From Mya arenaria (Eukaryota; Mollusca; Bivalvia; Myida; Myidae), in the NCBI RefSeq assembly GCF_026914265.1, contig NC_069125.1:1363556-1427555 (forward strand): 64,000 nucleotides of DNA. The letters are read 5' to 3'. Position 1 is the stretch's first letter; each line of letters opens with the position of its first letter. A program made the translations under genes and the position numbers. The notes below the pieces were generated by a model. It made no database searches. It was given only the letters and a program-made list of their open reading frames with translations, and had not been told where the DNA came from. Of the stretch, positions 35,591 through 47,764 are shown one piece after another.

Positions 35591-35896
35591 CGAGTTAATT
35601 GTCTTAATAATGAAATCAGGTGTAACTATATTTTGGGCTAAGTATACTAGTTTTGGAAAAAGTAATGATTTTATAACAGTTATCTTCCCAAAAAAGGTGA
35701 GTTTGCGTTTACTCCATGAATTAATAAGTTGTTTACATTTTTCGATTTTTTTCAGTCCAGCTTAAATTTACACATTTATCTTTATCATCCCAAGAGATTT
35801 TATATATTCAGTTGTAAAATTAATAGCATGAATCAATTTGATACTTTTGTATTTTGATCTACCCATCCAAAGACCATGCGTTTTTGTCCGGTTTAG

Positions 35897-36253
35897 TTAA
35901 AGACCTGAATGTTTTCCAAAGGTATCTATTATTTCTAGAACAACAGGTATTTCATTTCGGTTTTTAAGAAATAATGTTGTGTCATCAGCAAGCTGTGTAA
36001 TTTTTATATGTTTTTCCTGTATCTTTATACCTTCGTACATTTCACAACTTTTTAATTTTATTGATAGAACTTCAACAACTATAATAAAAAGCAAAGCAGT
36101 AAGAGGACATCCTTGACGGACTCCACGATGTAGATAAAATGAGTCAGATATCCATCCATTATTTGAAATTTTTGATGTTATATTGCAATAAAGGGTTTTG
36201 ACCCATTTGATAAAAGATTCTTTAAAGCCAAATTTAGTCAAAATATTAAGCAT
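35897..36253 (-). pseudogene. LINE ORF2: reverse transcriptase C-terminal half
   Basis: 118 codons with RGVRQGCPLTALLFI and QLADDTTLFL, the latter being the catalytic (F/Y)ADD box with L at the variable position. It ends at a stop after GKHSGL, where homologues continue (GLxLNxxKT). Confidence 0.85.
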
Positions 36254-36272
36254 GAACGGCCATTCAACTGTG

Positions 36273-37145
36273 TCAAAGGCTTTTTTTTAAATCTAAAAAT
36301 AGTATTGCTCCTTCTTGATTGAGAATATCAGTATAGTCTATTACGTCTTCTATTAATCTAATATTAAAACATATATTTCTATTTTTTATATACCCTTGCT
36401 GATGAAGGCTTATAATACTCGGAAGAACCAATTGAAGGCGATTTGCTAGAATTTTTGCTGCGAGTTTATTATCTATGTTTAAAAGAGATATCGGACGCCA
36501 ATTCTCAAGATTTTCTGGATCGTCTTTTTTATACAGCAATGAAAACAAACCTTGTTTCTGAGTATTAGACAGTTCACATTTATTGTAACTTTCATTTAGT
36601 GCCAAAACTACTAAATTACCAATAATATCCCAAAAGGCTCTATAAAATTCAACAGTTAGACCATCTAGGCCAGGGCTTTTGTTAAGCTTCATGTCATTAA
36701 GAGCTGCTGTTGTTTCTTGGTGTGTTATTTTACCTTCGCATTTGTCGCCTAAATCAGATCTTAAAGTAGACTGTATACGTATGTTGATACTATTTAAATA
36801 ATGCTCATATTCTACATTATCATTTAAAACACTTGTATATAAATCATTATAAAATTTTACTTCTGCGTTTAATATTTCCTTAGTTTGAATGATTCTGTCT
36901 CCGTTTATTTTTAAGGAATCTATAACTTTTCTGCTTTGGCGAGATTTTTCTAGATTCAGAAATAATTTAGAATTAGTTTCACCCTTTTCAATGAAGTTAA
37001 CTTTAGAACGTAGTTGTGCACCCGCGGCTTTGTGTTTATATATATCATTTATTTCTGATTCAATTGAGTTAATTTGGCGTTTAGTGTCTTCATTTTGATT
37101 TTGTGTATCATACAGACGTTTGAGTTCTTTTTCTAAAATGTTCAA
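36273..37145 (-). pseudogene. LINE ORF2: reverse transcriptase N-terminal half
   Basis: 290 codons. It contains KSPGLDGLTVEFYRAFW, then LLYKKDDPENLENWRPISLL, LAAKILANRL and HQQGYIKNRN, all typical of L1-type RT. It ends LDLKK and goes out of frame at a run of eight A's near 36284-36292, where seven would keep the usual KAFD motif in frame. A sequencing or assembly slip at the homopolymer is possible. Confidence 0.85.
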
Positions 37146-37276
37146 ATGGTTATGCTGTTTTCTTGAAAATTGTTAGAGAACTCTATTGTTTTTTCCTTAA
37201 TTTCAATTTTACAAAATTCCCATTTAACTTGCGGATTAATATTCATTTGGATTAATTGGGTAAGGAGAGGTTTAAT

Positions 37277-38080
37277 TTACCTTTGGTATTCTTTATTGTC
37301 GAGAAGGGAATTGTTGAATTTCCAATAACCCGGACCACGCGTATTGGGTATTTTTATTTTAAGTGAGATTGCCATATGGTCTGTTGTTTGTATAATTGCA
37401 GGTCGGATATCAGCTGAGAATATTTGTGACGTAAAGTTATCGTCGATGAGCCAAAAATCTATTCTACTTCTTTCTATATCATGTTTTCGCCTCCATGTAA
37501 ACTGGCTTTTATTTGCGTTTAATCTTCTCCAAATATCACACAAATTATACGTTTTTATCATATTTGTTAAACTTTTAACTGTATCAACTTTGAAAGTGTG
37601 TAATTTTCTTATTCTATCATTTATGTTTAATGTATCGTTAAGATGCCCGCCATTTATTTGTATACCGGAACTTTTTTCTGAAATTATATTTAATAAGTTG
37701 GAATAGAAAGTATTTCTATTTTTTCTATTATTAGGCGAATATAAATTTAGTAGTGTGTATGTTATTCCTTGTATTTCAGTATTAAGTAAAATATATCGGC
37801 CGTTTTTGTCACATAATTGGTCTAATATGCTGTATTGAATATCCTTTTTTAATAATATAGAGCAGCCTTTACTATTTGATTCACCATGACTGTGTACTAG
37901 TACCCAATCATGAAACTCATTTTTAATAACATGTTCAATATCTTGTGTAAAGTGAGTTTCTTGTAGAAAAGCAATGTCAGCCTTTTGATTTTTGAGCCAC
38001 TGAATTAAGCGCATACGTTTACCTCTATCTCTTAGACCTTGAACGTTAAGGGATATAAGATGAATTATGTGCTGTTGCAT
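37277..38080 (-). pseudogene. LINE ORF2: endonuclease domain
   Basis: 267 codons. It begins with MQQHIIHLISLNVQGLRD, matching the N-terminal S-x-N-V-x-G-L-R-x-x-x-K-R motif, then DIAFLQETHF (catalytic Glu) and GCSILLKK. Near residue 143 it reads GGHLND where the family normally has GGDFN, so a catalytic Asp appears lost. SRIDFWLI and the TDH near the end (TTDHMAISL) match the conserved C-terminal motifs. Retrotransposition requires this nicking activity, and the GGHLN change suggests it would be impaired. Confidence 0.85.
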
Positions 38081-38649
38081 AGCAGAGATTTAGTTATTAT
38101 GAAAATATAAATATTATATAAAAAAAGTTCGATGGTTAAGTCCTTAATAAAACATTCTTATCATTTAAGAAAACTAAAGGTAAGAAAGTTAAAGGAACCA
38201 TACATATATCAATTACAATACACCAAAGTAGGCTAAACTTCTATTGAAGTAAATAACGGGTGTATATAAATTGAACATCAATATAATATTACAAACATAT
38301 GATGCAATCGATAAAATATTAACGTAATAATATATTGTACATCGATAGTTAGCAATAACAACAAACATCGGGAAAGTACCACAAGAACTGCAGAGTAAGT
38401 GATCAAATTAATGCTTGACTGAGATAACGGTACATTTATTGGAAATTAAGGCAAAACTAAATAAGCGTGTATTTCCCAAAACCATCGGTGTATAATGTTA
38501 CAAACTAATAAGTTATTTATGTCAATAGAAAGCATTCGCAAGTTGTTGTTTCATATTGAACTGTGTTTTTATATAAAATAGCGAAACCAGGGATGTGCAA
38601 TATATGTTTAAAATGACATGTAAGTTGTTTTAATAGCAATATTAGGATG

Positions 38650-41345
38650 TGCTGGAAGCATCAAGCCCCAATGCCGGCTACTGCTGAACACATTATTCAT
38701 GTCCGACTGCCACCTACTGCTGAAAACATCATTCAAGGCCCAATGCCACCTACTGCTGGAAACATTATTCAAGCCCCAATATTACCTACTCAAGGAAACA
38801 TAAGTTAAGCTCAAATGCCACCTAACGCAAGAAACATTATTCAAGAGCTCCAATAACACCTACTGCTGCAAACATTATTTAGGCCCCAATGCAGCCTACT
38901 GCTGGAAATATAATTCAAGCCCCAATGCAACCTACTGCTGGAAACATAATTCAACCCAAAATGCCAGCTATTGCTGGACACATTATTCAAGCTCCAATGC
39001 CACCTACTTCTCGAAACATTATTCAAGCCCCAGTGCCAGCTACTGCTGGACACATTATTCAAGCCCCAATGCCACCTACTGCTGGACACATTATTCTAGC
39101 CCCATAGCCATCTACTGCTGGAAATATTATTCAAGCACCAATGCTACCTACTCCTGGAAACATAATTCAGACCCCAATGCCTCCTACTGCTGGAAACATT
39201 ATTCAAACCCCAATGCTACCTACTGATGGAAACATTATTCAAGCCCCAATGCCACCTAGTGCTGGACACATTATTCATACCAAAATACAACCTACTACTA
39301 AAAACATTATTCAGCTCCAAATGCAACCTACTGCTGGACACATTATTCAAGCTCCAATGCCACCTACTGCTGGACACTTATTCAAGCCCCAAGGTCACCT
39401 ACTGCTGGACACATTATTCAAGCTCCAATGCCACCTACTGCTGGAAACCTTATTCAAGCCCCAGTGCTACCTTCTGCTGGACACATTATTCAATCCCCAA
39501 TGCCACCTACTGCTGGATACATTATTCAAGCACCAATGCCACCTAGTGCTGGAAACATTATTCAAACCCCAATGACACCTACTGCTGAAAACATTATTCA
39601 AGCTTCAATACCACCTACTGCTGGAAACATTATTCAAGCCCCAATGGTACCTACTGATGGAAACATTATTCAAGCCCCAATGCCATCTACAGATGGACAC
39701 ATTATTAATGCCCTAATGCCACCTACTGCTTGAAACGTTAGTTACGATCCAATGCCACCTACTGCTGGAAACATTGTTCAAGCCCCAATGCCAGCTATTG
39801 CTGAACACATTTTTCATGTCCGAATGCCACCTACTGCTGAAAACATTATTCAAGCCCCAATGTCACCTACTGCTAGACACATTATTTAAGCCCCAATGTC
39901 ACCTACTGCTGGACACTTTATTCAAGCCCCAATGCCACCTACTGTTGGAAACATTATTCAAGCCCAAGTACCACCTAGTGCTGGAAACACTTCAAGCCCC
40001 AGTGCAATTAACTGCTGGAAAAAATAGTCAAGCCCCAATGCCACCTACTGCTGGAAACATTAGTCAAGCCCCAATGCCACCTACCGCTGAACACATTATT
40101 CATGTCCGAATGCCACCTACTGCTGGAAACATTATTCAAGGCCCAATGCCACCTACTGCTGGAAACATTATTCAAGCTCCAATGCCACCTTCTTCTCGAA
40201 ACATTATTCAAGCCCGAATGCCAGCTACTGCTGGACACATTATTCAAGCCCCAATGCCACCTACTGCTGGAAACATAATTCAAGCCCCAATGCTACCTAC
40301 TGCTGGACACATTATTCAAGCTTCAATGCCACCTACTGCTGAAAACATTATTCAAGCCCCAATGCCACCTACTGCTGGAAACATTATTCAAGCCCCAATG
40401 CCACCTACTGCTGGAAACATTATTCAAGCCCCAATGGTACCTACAGATGGAAACATTATTCAAGCCCCAATGCCACCTACAGCTGGACACATTATTCATG
40501 CCTAAATGCAACCTACTGCTTGAAACATTAGTTAAGATCCAATGCCACCTTCTGCTGGAAACAGTAGTCAAGCCTAATGCAGCTATTGCTGAACACATTA
40601 TTCATGTCCGAATGCCACCTACTGCAGAAAACATAAGTCAAGCCCCAATGCCACCTACTGCTGGAAACATTAGTCAAGCCCCAATGCCAGCTACTGCTGA
40701 ACACATTATTCATGTCCGTATGCCACCTACTGCTGAAAACATTATTCAAGCCCCAATGTCACCTACTGCTGGACACATTATTTAAGCCCCAATGTCACCC
40801 ACTGCTGGACACTTTATTCAAGCCCCAATGCCACCTACTACTGTACACATTATTCAAGCCCCAGTGCCACCTACTGCTGGAAACATTATTCACGCCCCAA
40901 TGCAATTTACTGCTGGAAAAATTAGTCAAGTCCAAATGCCACCTACTGCTGGAAACATTATTCATGTCCGAATGCCACCTACTGCTGGAAACATTATTCA
41001 AGCCCTAATACTACCTGAACCAGGAAACATATGTTAAGCTCAAATGCCACCTAACGCAAGAAACATTATTCAAGCTCCAATGCCACCTTCTGCTGGAAAC
41101 GTTATTCATGTCCGAGTGCCACCTACTGCTGAAAACATTATTCAAGCCCCGATGCTACTTACTTCTGGAAACCTTATTCAAGCACCAATGCACCTACTGC
41201 TGGACACATTATTCAAGCCCCAATGCCACCTATTGCTGGAAACATTATTCAAGCCCCAAAGCCACCAACTGCTGGAAACATAAGTCAAGCCCCAATGCCA
41301 CCTACTGCTGGACACATTATTCAAGCTCCAATGCCACCTACTTCT
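38650..41345 (+). repeat. 36-bp minisatellite array, right part
   Basis: About 75 units of the same 36-mer. Variants recur in a fixed order: a unit ending catgtccgaatgccacc, then cccaatgtcacctactgctg, then a (g)caatttactgctgg unit. This series is seen near 34250-34480, 39810-40020, 40590-40700 and 40700-40930, showing higher-order structure. It ends in a short (CT)n at 41346-41370. Confidence 0.95.
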
Positions 41346-41458
41346 CGAACTCTCTCTCTCTCTCTCTCTGTAATACTGATACGATGTTTTAATTAAAACG
41401 CATCAAACACAAACCTTGGTTAACTACTAAGTAACGCGTTAACGTGTGACGCTGTTGC

Positions 41459-41680
41459 GCTAGCATAGCCTTTGATGTACAAATTAAGCGAAGTTATTGT
41501 ATATTGCTGCACATTGAAAATATCCGATGAAATGCGATATTTTGACTATATCGGGTTTAAGGATGATATTTTTACATTTGCTTTGTTATTCACGCAATAC
41601 TGGTTATATCTGCTTTACATAAACAAGTTTAATACTGATAAATAAACGTATTACCATTACATCAAAGGCTATGCTAGCTT
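41459..41680. repeat. 21-bp perfect inverted repeat
   Basis: gctagcatagcctttgatgt near 41460 and its exact complement acatcaaaggctatgctagc near 41660 flank a ~180-bp segment. The inner segment aligns to the start of the 3' flank of the second transporter copy (54748), but that copy lacks the arms. Confidence 0.65.
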
Positions 41681-43362
41681 AATATAGAGAATGTTAATAA
41701 GATATTCAGGCGTATTATAGTTTTCGAATAGTGAATAAAATAAGCCCTTAATAGACAAAAAGATTGACAACAGAGTTAAGATGGTCTACGTGTTTTACTT
41801 ATGAGATCTTATGCATGTTTCGTCTATCATTTACTGTTTCCAAAGTAGGTATAATTGGCGCGAAAAATAAGTACCTGCTACAAATTACTTCAATTGTTTA
41901 ATTGCTGTCAGTATACAAGTTAAGACTGTCAAACGTATTTATTCTAACTTAATGCATTAAAACAAGATTTAGAGGCCAAAATGTCAGAGGTCAAGTTGAC
42001 AGAGACCTTCTTCAATGATATATGAGTTAGAAGATATTTAGTAAAATATAATTGATTAAGAAGGGATGGAGTGGGTGAGCGCCCTTTTTAACCAATAATA
42101 TTAACTTAATATATGCTAACTGACTGTAAATGAAACGTACATTTGAATAGACCGCCGTATTTGAAACACAATTTTAGTCATGTTGCGTTCATGCATATAG
42201 CTTTTGATGTTAGAATATTTGCACCGGTTTTATGTTGCATTACATATGTTGTATACCGTACCAAATTCGACGGCAATAAATCAATATAAACCTTGAAGAA
42301 TTATTTTGTTCCATGTCCTTCTTGTGCATTCAATTATGGAATAACGGCGATTTTTATTTAAATGCCTAGTTTATGGAATGTTTGGCATGACTATCTTCTG
42401 ATTTGCATCTCCTTTTAATTGCACTGATATCACAGTAGGGGCCAATTTCCTGTTTATTTGTTTATTGGCTCATGGCCATTTAGGGTTCATTTCTATATTA
42501 ATACCTCCAAAACTGTACAGCAGGACATTCAGATCGGAGATCTGATAATACAATAAGGCAATTAGTTTAAGATAAATTCACATGAGTTGTGTACAATACA
42601 CGTTTTATGTTGTTTTTTGGGGGGGATAGGGGGTCACTTATAGTAGGATTAAACTAGGCCTTTAACAAAAATATTAATGATTTGCAGTTATATGATGTTC
42701 GTTTGATCATCGCATTTTAGGGATTTAAATGTTTGACCGTCTATTTTCATGTATTTAAAGTTAAAAATCACTGGTTGGTATTTTTCACAGTTATTTGATA
42801 TATAGATTCATTCTGGTTTAAATGGGAAAAAAACAAATCCCACAAAAAGCCATTCGCGCATTTACATCACAAAACAAGTGTTTAATTCAAACAAGTCAAA
42901 CCAGATTGAATACCGTTATGCATTGTTTTTTTTATTTCAAATACTTGAAACCACAAATACATATCTTCTGAATAATGTAACCACAACCATGTACAATACG
43001 ATAAAATAGCGTGTTTTGAATGGACAGAAACTATAACAGACAGAAAAAAATCCATTTCAAAGTATGATAATGCTGACAAAAATTCTGCGTAGGCGGAGGT
43101 TGAAAATCCCACTGAACGTTGCAATTCTTAACGATTAATACAGGCCTATGAGCCGTTTAATTGGTTGGAAAGGTTAGGTTGTTTTCTAAACGGTTTTTGA
43201 TTGTTAACTTAGAGATTCGGAGCGAAGTGTACCTAAATATCGCGATGTTGAATCTACACAGTGGAAATTTTTAACCAATACGTTAATTTATATGCGCAGG
43301 ATAGTAACTTAAACGCAAACCTTACACCAAGCTGCGACGCGACAGTGACAGATATATATATA
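41497..43362. repeat. 3' flank of transporter copy 1, part of a segmental duplication
   Basis: Aligns with 54748-56235. Shared words are tgtatattgctgcacattga, aaaatgtcagaggtcaagtt and gcgacagtgacagat. Several indels separate the two. No gene is seen here. Confidence 0.7.
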
Positions 43363-43369
43363 TATATAG

Positions 43370-43518
43370 GATCTGACACGAGTTGTCATTTAATACAAGA
43401 TTTTATTAAACGAGTTCATGAAATTTGTTAGTAAGCGAGCCTCTGGCGAGCTTACTAACAACTTTCATGGACGAGTTTAATAAAATTCTTGAATTAAATG
43501 ACAACGAGTGTCAGATCT
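43370..43518. mobile_element. ~149-bp palindromic MITE
   Basis: Left arm gatctgacacgagttgtcat, right arm atgacaacgagtgtcagatc. Pairing continues inward through aagattttattaaacgagtt to a centre at about 43446. It lies at the left edge of a block absent from the paralogous flank at 56225. Confidence 0.8.
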
Positions 43519-44553
43519 GTTTTATCACATGCTTAAAACGGTGTTTTTATTACCAATTAAGTTCCACTTTTTGAACCGATTGTTTGACAGCCAAAGTACT
43601 CAGAGTAGAATGTCAACGATGCGCCATATAAATAGTTCCAAATTAAAATGACAAAAGTAACTAGCAGTTATCAAGTTTTAAAATCTGATAAAGCGCTTAA
43701 CAAGTCACAAATATAAAAATGTGTAGTAAAATATCCAACAACATGAATAACGAACGATTTTAACCAAAAAAAAACAATAAGTACACAATTTGGTGACGTC
43801 ACACTCAGAGTACATGCATTTACGCGGTTAATGTGACCTACATCGGTCTGTCAAGTTTTACTGTGTTCACGGATTTAAAAGTTATTCGCTGTCGCTTTCT
43901 ACGATGATTTTGCAGCGTTTTCTTGGTGTACATGGTGTTTCACAACATGCAGATGATAACGGCGAAGCCTTACTCTGTACTGCATGGATGTTGATTTTGA
44001 AAAAGTTAATTTCCACCAGGAATGTTTCCAGAGAACATGATGTTCTAGCCGCCATGGGATGTGTCATGAGATGTCTGTGCTGCGAAATTCGTATTTGTGT
44101 TTTCGGTATCCGACAGCTAATTAAATCGGCAAGCAAATGGCATTGATTGCATATTGCTTGTGTTGGTCAAGATGGAGATGTTTGAAATGTTCTTGTGGTG
44201 TTTGTCACTATTGTGGCTGTATTTGTTGACTGACTGGATATTTCTGTGACTAGTAATCTGCATTATCTGGTTGGCGGAACATTGTTATCAGAAAGTTTTT
44301 GTACAAGATGCTTTCTGGCACTATGATTCGTTAGCTATTTCTCTCCCGAAAGTCTTACAGCTTCATTATTACGGTAAGTATTTGTTGGCATTTAAACCAT
44401 TTTGTTTACAAACAATGCGGAGGGATATCTAGGTTGCGTGTGATTACTCTGACCAATAGAAATGTCTGATAGGTTATCTTACACATGTGTAAGATAAAAA
44501 TATCCGTAATGGGTATATTACACGGAAAACAAAGGTAAGCATGTGATAAATAT
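43519..44553. mobile_element. Copy-1-specific inserted block with short inverted ends
   Basis: Relative to 56211-56260, copy 1 has extra DNA between a gacagatatatata tract and the tatatatatt before the cggtcttt word. Within it tttatcacatgctta (43521) and its complement taagcatgtgataaa (44536) form 15-bp inverted ends. The part near 44250-44345 resembles 4715-4800. Minus-strand frame 43882-44136 is included. Confidence 0.5.
43882..44136 (-). CDS. Hypothetical 84-residue frame inside the inserted block
   Basis: A basic, cysteine-containing frame ending RKRCKIIVESDSE. No family recognised. It overlaps an 80-codon plus-strand frame, so at most one is real. It could be a remnant exon of the element, since its block is mobile. 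Low confidence. Confidence 0.2.
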   Translation of the reverse strand: MLADLISCRIPKTQIRISQHRHLMTHPMAARTSCSLETFLVEINFFKINIHAVQSKASPLSSACCETPCTPRKRCKIIVESDSE

Positions 44554-44858
44554 ATATATTAAGCCGTCGGTCTTTCAGTAGTTTCAAACAGTCGGACTTG
44601 TCAGACAGAAGACAACGAACCAAAATGTTTCACGTTGCACAATATTGTCATACCTATACAATGCAACGATACAAGATCATATAGCTGATGAAATGCCGAT
44701 TCAATAGCCGAACTGTTTGTGACCGATAGTAAAGAAGTATTTCGACGACATTTTCCTTGTCTTGTCTGTTGTCTGACTAATGATGAAGGCTAAAAGAGCC
44801 GAGAAAAGTGTCCATACGTATGCAGTTTTAAAAATAAATTATTTTTCGTTTCCTCCAA

Positions 44859-44995
44859 TTATTTTGTCTGTTTTCTTCTCTTCTCAAGTTTTTGTATCCA
44901 GAGGATTTGCAGAGTTAGTATACCGGTCAGGACCATTGTGAATCCGGAGAAAAAGAAAGTACCAACGTAGTTCTCCAGTTTGTCATACAGAGCTC
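44859..44995 (-). pseudogene. Transporter copy 1, exon 6
   Basis: 137 nt to TAA, encoding the last helix after ALYDKLENYVGTFFFSGFT and a lysine-rich tail (KLEKRRKQTK). Confidence 0.8.
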
Positions 44996-45059
44996 CTGAA
45001 ACAAGAAATCGTAGTTTACAGGTGTTATCATGCAACATGAAAACGTTCAAAACGATCCA

Positions 45060-45900
45060 TTTTTGAATGTTCGTACGTGTCCGTGGATAAAGGCTATTCT
45101 GAACTGATAAATAAATGATGGAGATATGTTAGGCACATACAGACGAAGTGACACCCGCAGGACTAACGTCTCTACCTCGAAGGTCATAATTATGGAAATA
45201 TACATATTCACACATATAATAGTAGGTCGTGTACGTGTCGGGTCGTGTACAAGGGAATTTTGAAATAACCTGACAAATGGTTTTGTCACATCAATGCGAC
45301 TTGTCGAGTGCATGACCAATGTCCTTACACCGAAGGTCAAAGTTACACCTGAAAGGCCAACTTTAAAAGAATGCCGCATATATGTAAACGGGTGTAGGTG
45401 TCGTGCCGGGACTGTAACTTGTAGTACAATTTGAAATTCGGAAATATAGTGGAAAACAGATATCCGGCAAAAAAAAATAATACATGTCGTGTGCAAGACA
45501 CATCTACCTTGAAGGAACGCACTTAGAAAAATGGTTTCGGAAAGCTTGATATATGCACATAGAGTATTGGTAAATGTGTCTGAGCTGTACCTTTGTCATG
45601 CTCTAGCGGCTTTTGAAACAACCTCAAATACCAAGGTCATATTTAGAGGAGTATCAATATAAGATGCTTCGTATGTATATAACACATAGGTGTCGTTTCC
45701 GCCTTATAACATGTCATTGACGGGGAAATTCTCAAATAACATCCCTAATGTGATCGGCAGACAAAGTCGATATCTTGTGCTCGCTAGTTCATACTTTCAA
45801 ATGAATTATAATAGAATGCTTCATATGTGCACAATCAGTAAAGCTTGTCGTGTTCGTGCTTTAACTGTGTCATGCAACTTTTGAAAATATCAATTCCGAT
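45060..45900. repeat. Degenerate ~150-bp tandem-like repeat in transporter copy 1
   Basis: The words cgaaggtcataattatgg (45178), accgaaggtcaaagttac (45329), ccttgaagga (45507) and ccaaggtcatattta (45630), each followed by gtg.cgtgt.g-type sequence, show an eroded repeat. A further copy lies at 52890-53000 (cgaaggtcataattatgg again). Confidence 0.55.
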
Positions 45901-46196
45901 GTTCGCCACTTAAAGGCCCATATCGGGTGCAAACATGCAGAGCATTATCTCTATATGCGTCGCGTGCTAGACAGATGTCCCAACCCCTTCGTTCATCGCT
46001 CCCTTACACATATAGTCAACAATCATGGGATATAGTTTATGATAGCTGTTCATGAACCAAGACACATTACAGCAATCTGTCTGGCACTTCGGGGCCGTTC
46101 GTTCGGCAATGACGACTCTGTCGCTTTATTTAAAAGGAACTGATTATCGAATGCCAGTAGAAACCCCTTAAGAGCATATGTTTGTTTATCACCAAC

Positions 46197-46298
46197 CTGA
46201 GATAGGGGTGCCAAATAAAGCAGGAAATCCATCAGCGAAAGAAACAAAACCAAACGCTGAAGCGAATTTCGCTTTGTCCACTAGCCTGGAAACAACGA
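46197..46298 (-). pseudogene. Transporter copy 1, exon 5 with lost acceptor
   Basis: Aligns to 56867-56968. Where copy 2 has an AG acceptor before TAGCTG, copy 1 has AA. The nearest other AG (tttccag) would give an in-frame TAG. Confidence 0.75.
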
Positions 46299-46461
46299 TT
46301 GGTTCGTTGGATGTCAAGGTTCCTGCTCAATAGACATGGTACTTTATTGCAGTTTTCTAGGGTTACGACCAAAATCACACTGCCATGTACTACAATGTAT
46401 TGAAATCGAAATATAACATTTATAGTCTGAATGAAAATTTTCTTTCAATGTATGTACTCAC

Positions 46462-46730
46462 CTAAGCAGTTACCAACATGATGCAATACAAGATAAGGGT
46501 CAAATATGAAGGACAAAATGGAACCAACACAGTAACTACGCCTCCAACAAAGGCAGCTACGGAATAAATGAATATAGGGTTTGCCCAAGTCTGGTCAGAC
46601 ACCCATCCGCTGATCAAAACAAATATGGTACTTGCAATTCCGATCGTTGACACTAAAAGCGAACTCTTCTGTGATGAGAAACCTTTACTTTGACCAAATG
46701 CAGGCAAAAATGCAAAGGGAGTGAAGTAAC
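46462..46730 (-). pseudogene. Transporter copy 1, exon 4
   Basis: 269 nt against 270 in copy 2. The missing base lies near 46465-46480, so the frame meets TAG exactly at the junction. The main part is open (FGQSKGFSSQKSSLLVSTIG). Confidence 0.8.
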
Positions 46731-46899
46731 CTTCAACATAGAACAGTGTAATTAACACAAAATACTTTATGCTAAGAACAAATTGTCTCACCGTAATTAT
46801 TTTCGCTTATAGTTATTTGTTTAGAGGAAAATTAGAAATCAACAAAAACAAAGTGTGGAAATGGTGTTTAAAAAAATCATCGATATTAATTTTTCTCAC

Positions 46900-47310
46900 C
46901 AAAAATAGTTAAACATTTGAATATTCCAAACAAAACAAAGCTCGGGCTTCGAAGCAAGTCAACATTGAAAGTTGGAAGAAATCGGCAAAATCCAGTTTTG
47001 TTTTCTTCCGTTTTCGGCTTAGCATCTTCAGCATCTTCAAGTGTTACATCTTCAATAATGGCTGGTTTCTGCACAAAGCCAGGTTGCAATAGAAAACCTA
47101 ATGGAACTCCATTTAACACGATGGCGGCCATTATTTGCATAGCTCCTCGCCAGGAGTATACCGATATCAGATATTCCGTCAGTGGTGGAAGTGCAAAGAT
47201 TCCGATTCCGCACCCCGAAAATGCTATCCCTACAGCTAAAGCATTGCGCTTGACGAAATACTCTTCAACGGCTACAACAGGTGTAATGTACATCATTCCA
47301 ATCCCAATTC
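46900..47310 (-). pseudogene. Transporter copy 1, exon 3
   Basis: 411 nt, open throughout, with GIGIGMMYITP, EEYFVKRNALAVGIAFSGCG and the large central loop (PKTEENKTGFCRFLP). Donor GTGAGA, acceptor cag. Confidence 0.85.
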
Positions 47311-47602
47311 CTGACAAATAAAACGCTCATAGCTAAACAAAACAACTACATTGGTTGACCAGGGACCACTAGAACGCATTTTGATCTTGAAAGCCTTTTA
47401 AAGTCATGTTGTGTTGGATATTATGTAATATAACGACTTAGATAAAAAAAAGAACAAACATCAAAGCAAACGGTCTTGTAGGAAATCGTTCACCTTTGAT
47501 AGGGTCAGATATCGAAAAATATAATATCGTGTGCATCATGTTTGTATCATCAATTGTTCAGATTAGAGCTCTGGTGTTGATACCCACTAAACTAAAACTA
47601 AA

Positions 47603-47764
47603 TTGGTATCACAGTCACGCAAAGCGGCCTTTTCCATAAATCAATACCAAAAGCCGTTCGGTTATTTTTCACATTCTGATATCTTTAAACTATTTGATAG
47701 TATGGTAACTCCAATCCTCACTTTCGGGTCTGAAATATGGGGCTTTAAATATAGTGAGGTAATA
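47603..47764 (+). pseudogene. LINE remnant, left part (before mariner)
   Basis: Encodes KLFDSMVTPILTFGSEIWGF, a hallmark of the C-terminal region after RT in many LINEs. It is broken at 47763 by the TA target of the mariner and resumes after 49867. Confidence 0.75.

Larger units (their letters stand above)
34508..38649 (-). mobile_element. L1/Tx1-like LINE inserted into the 36-bp array
   Basis: About 4.14 kb, minus strand. The flanks tgctggaaacat (34496-34507) and tgctggaagcat (38650-38661) form a 12-bp target-site duplication. The 3' end (34508 side) is A-rich. Contents in order on the minus strand: ~570 bp leader, apurinic-type endonuclease, reverse transcriptase, C-terminal domain; the frame ends at 34551. 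No ORF1 is visible, so it is probably 5'-truncated. The RT and C-terminal words (GVRQGCPL, LADDT, WNGKRDKIKR, GGLDMPYF) suggest the L1/Tx1 group. At least one stop and more than one frameshift separate the reading blocks, so it is not active. Confidence 0.85.

Noticed and set aside
45047-45496. 149-codon minus-strand frame
   Set aside because: It lies in a degenerate tandem repeat, has no family likeness, and overlaps intron sequence of the transporter copy.
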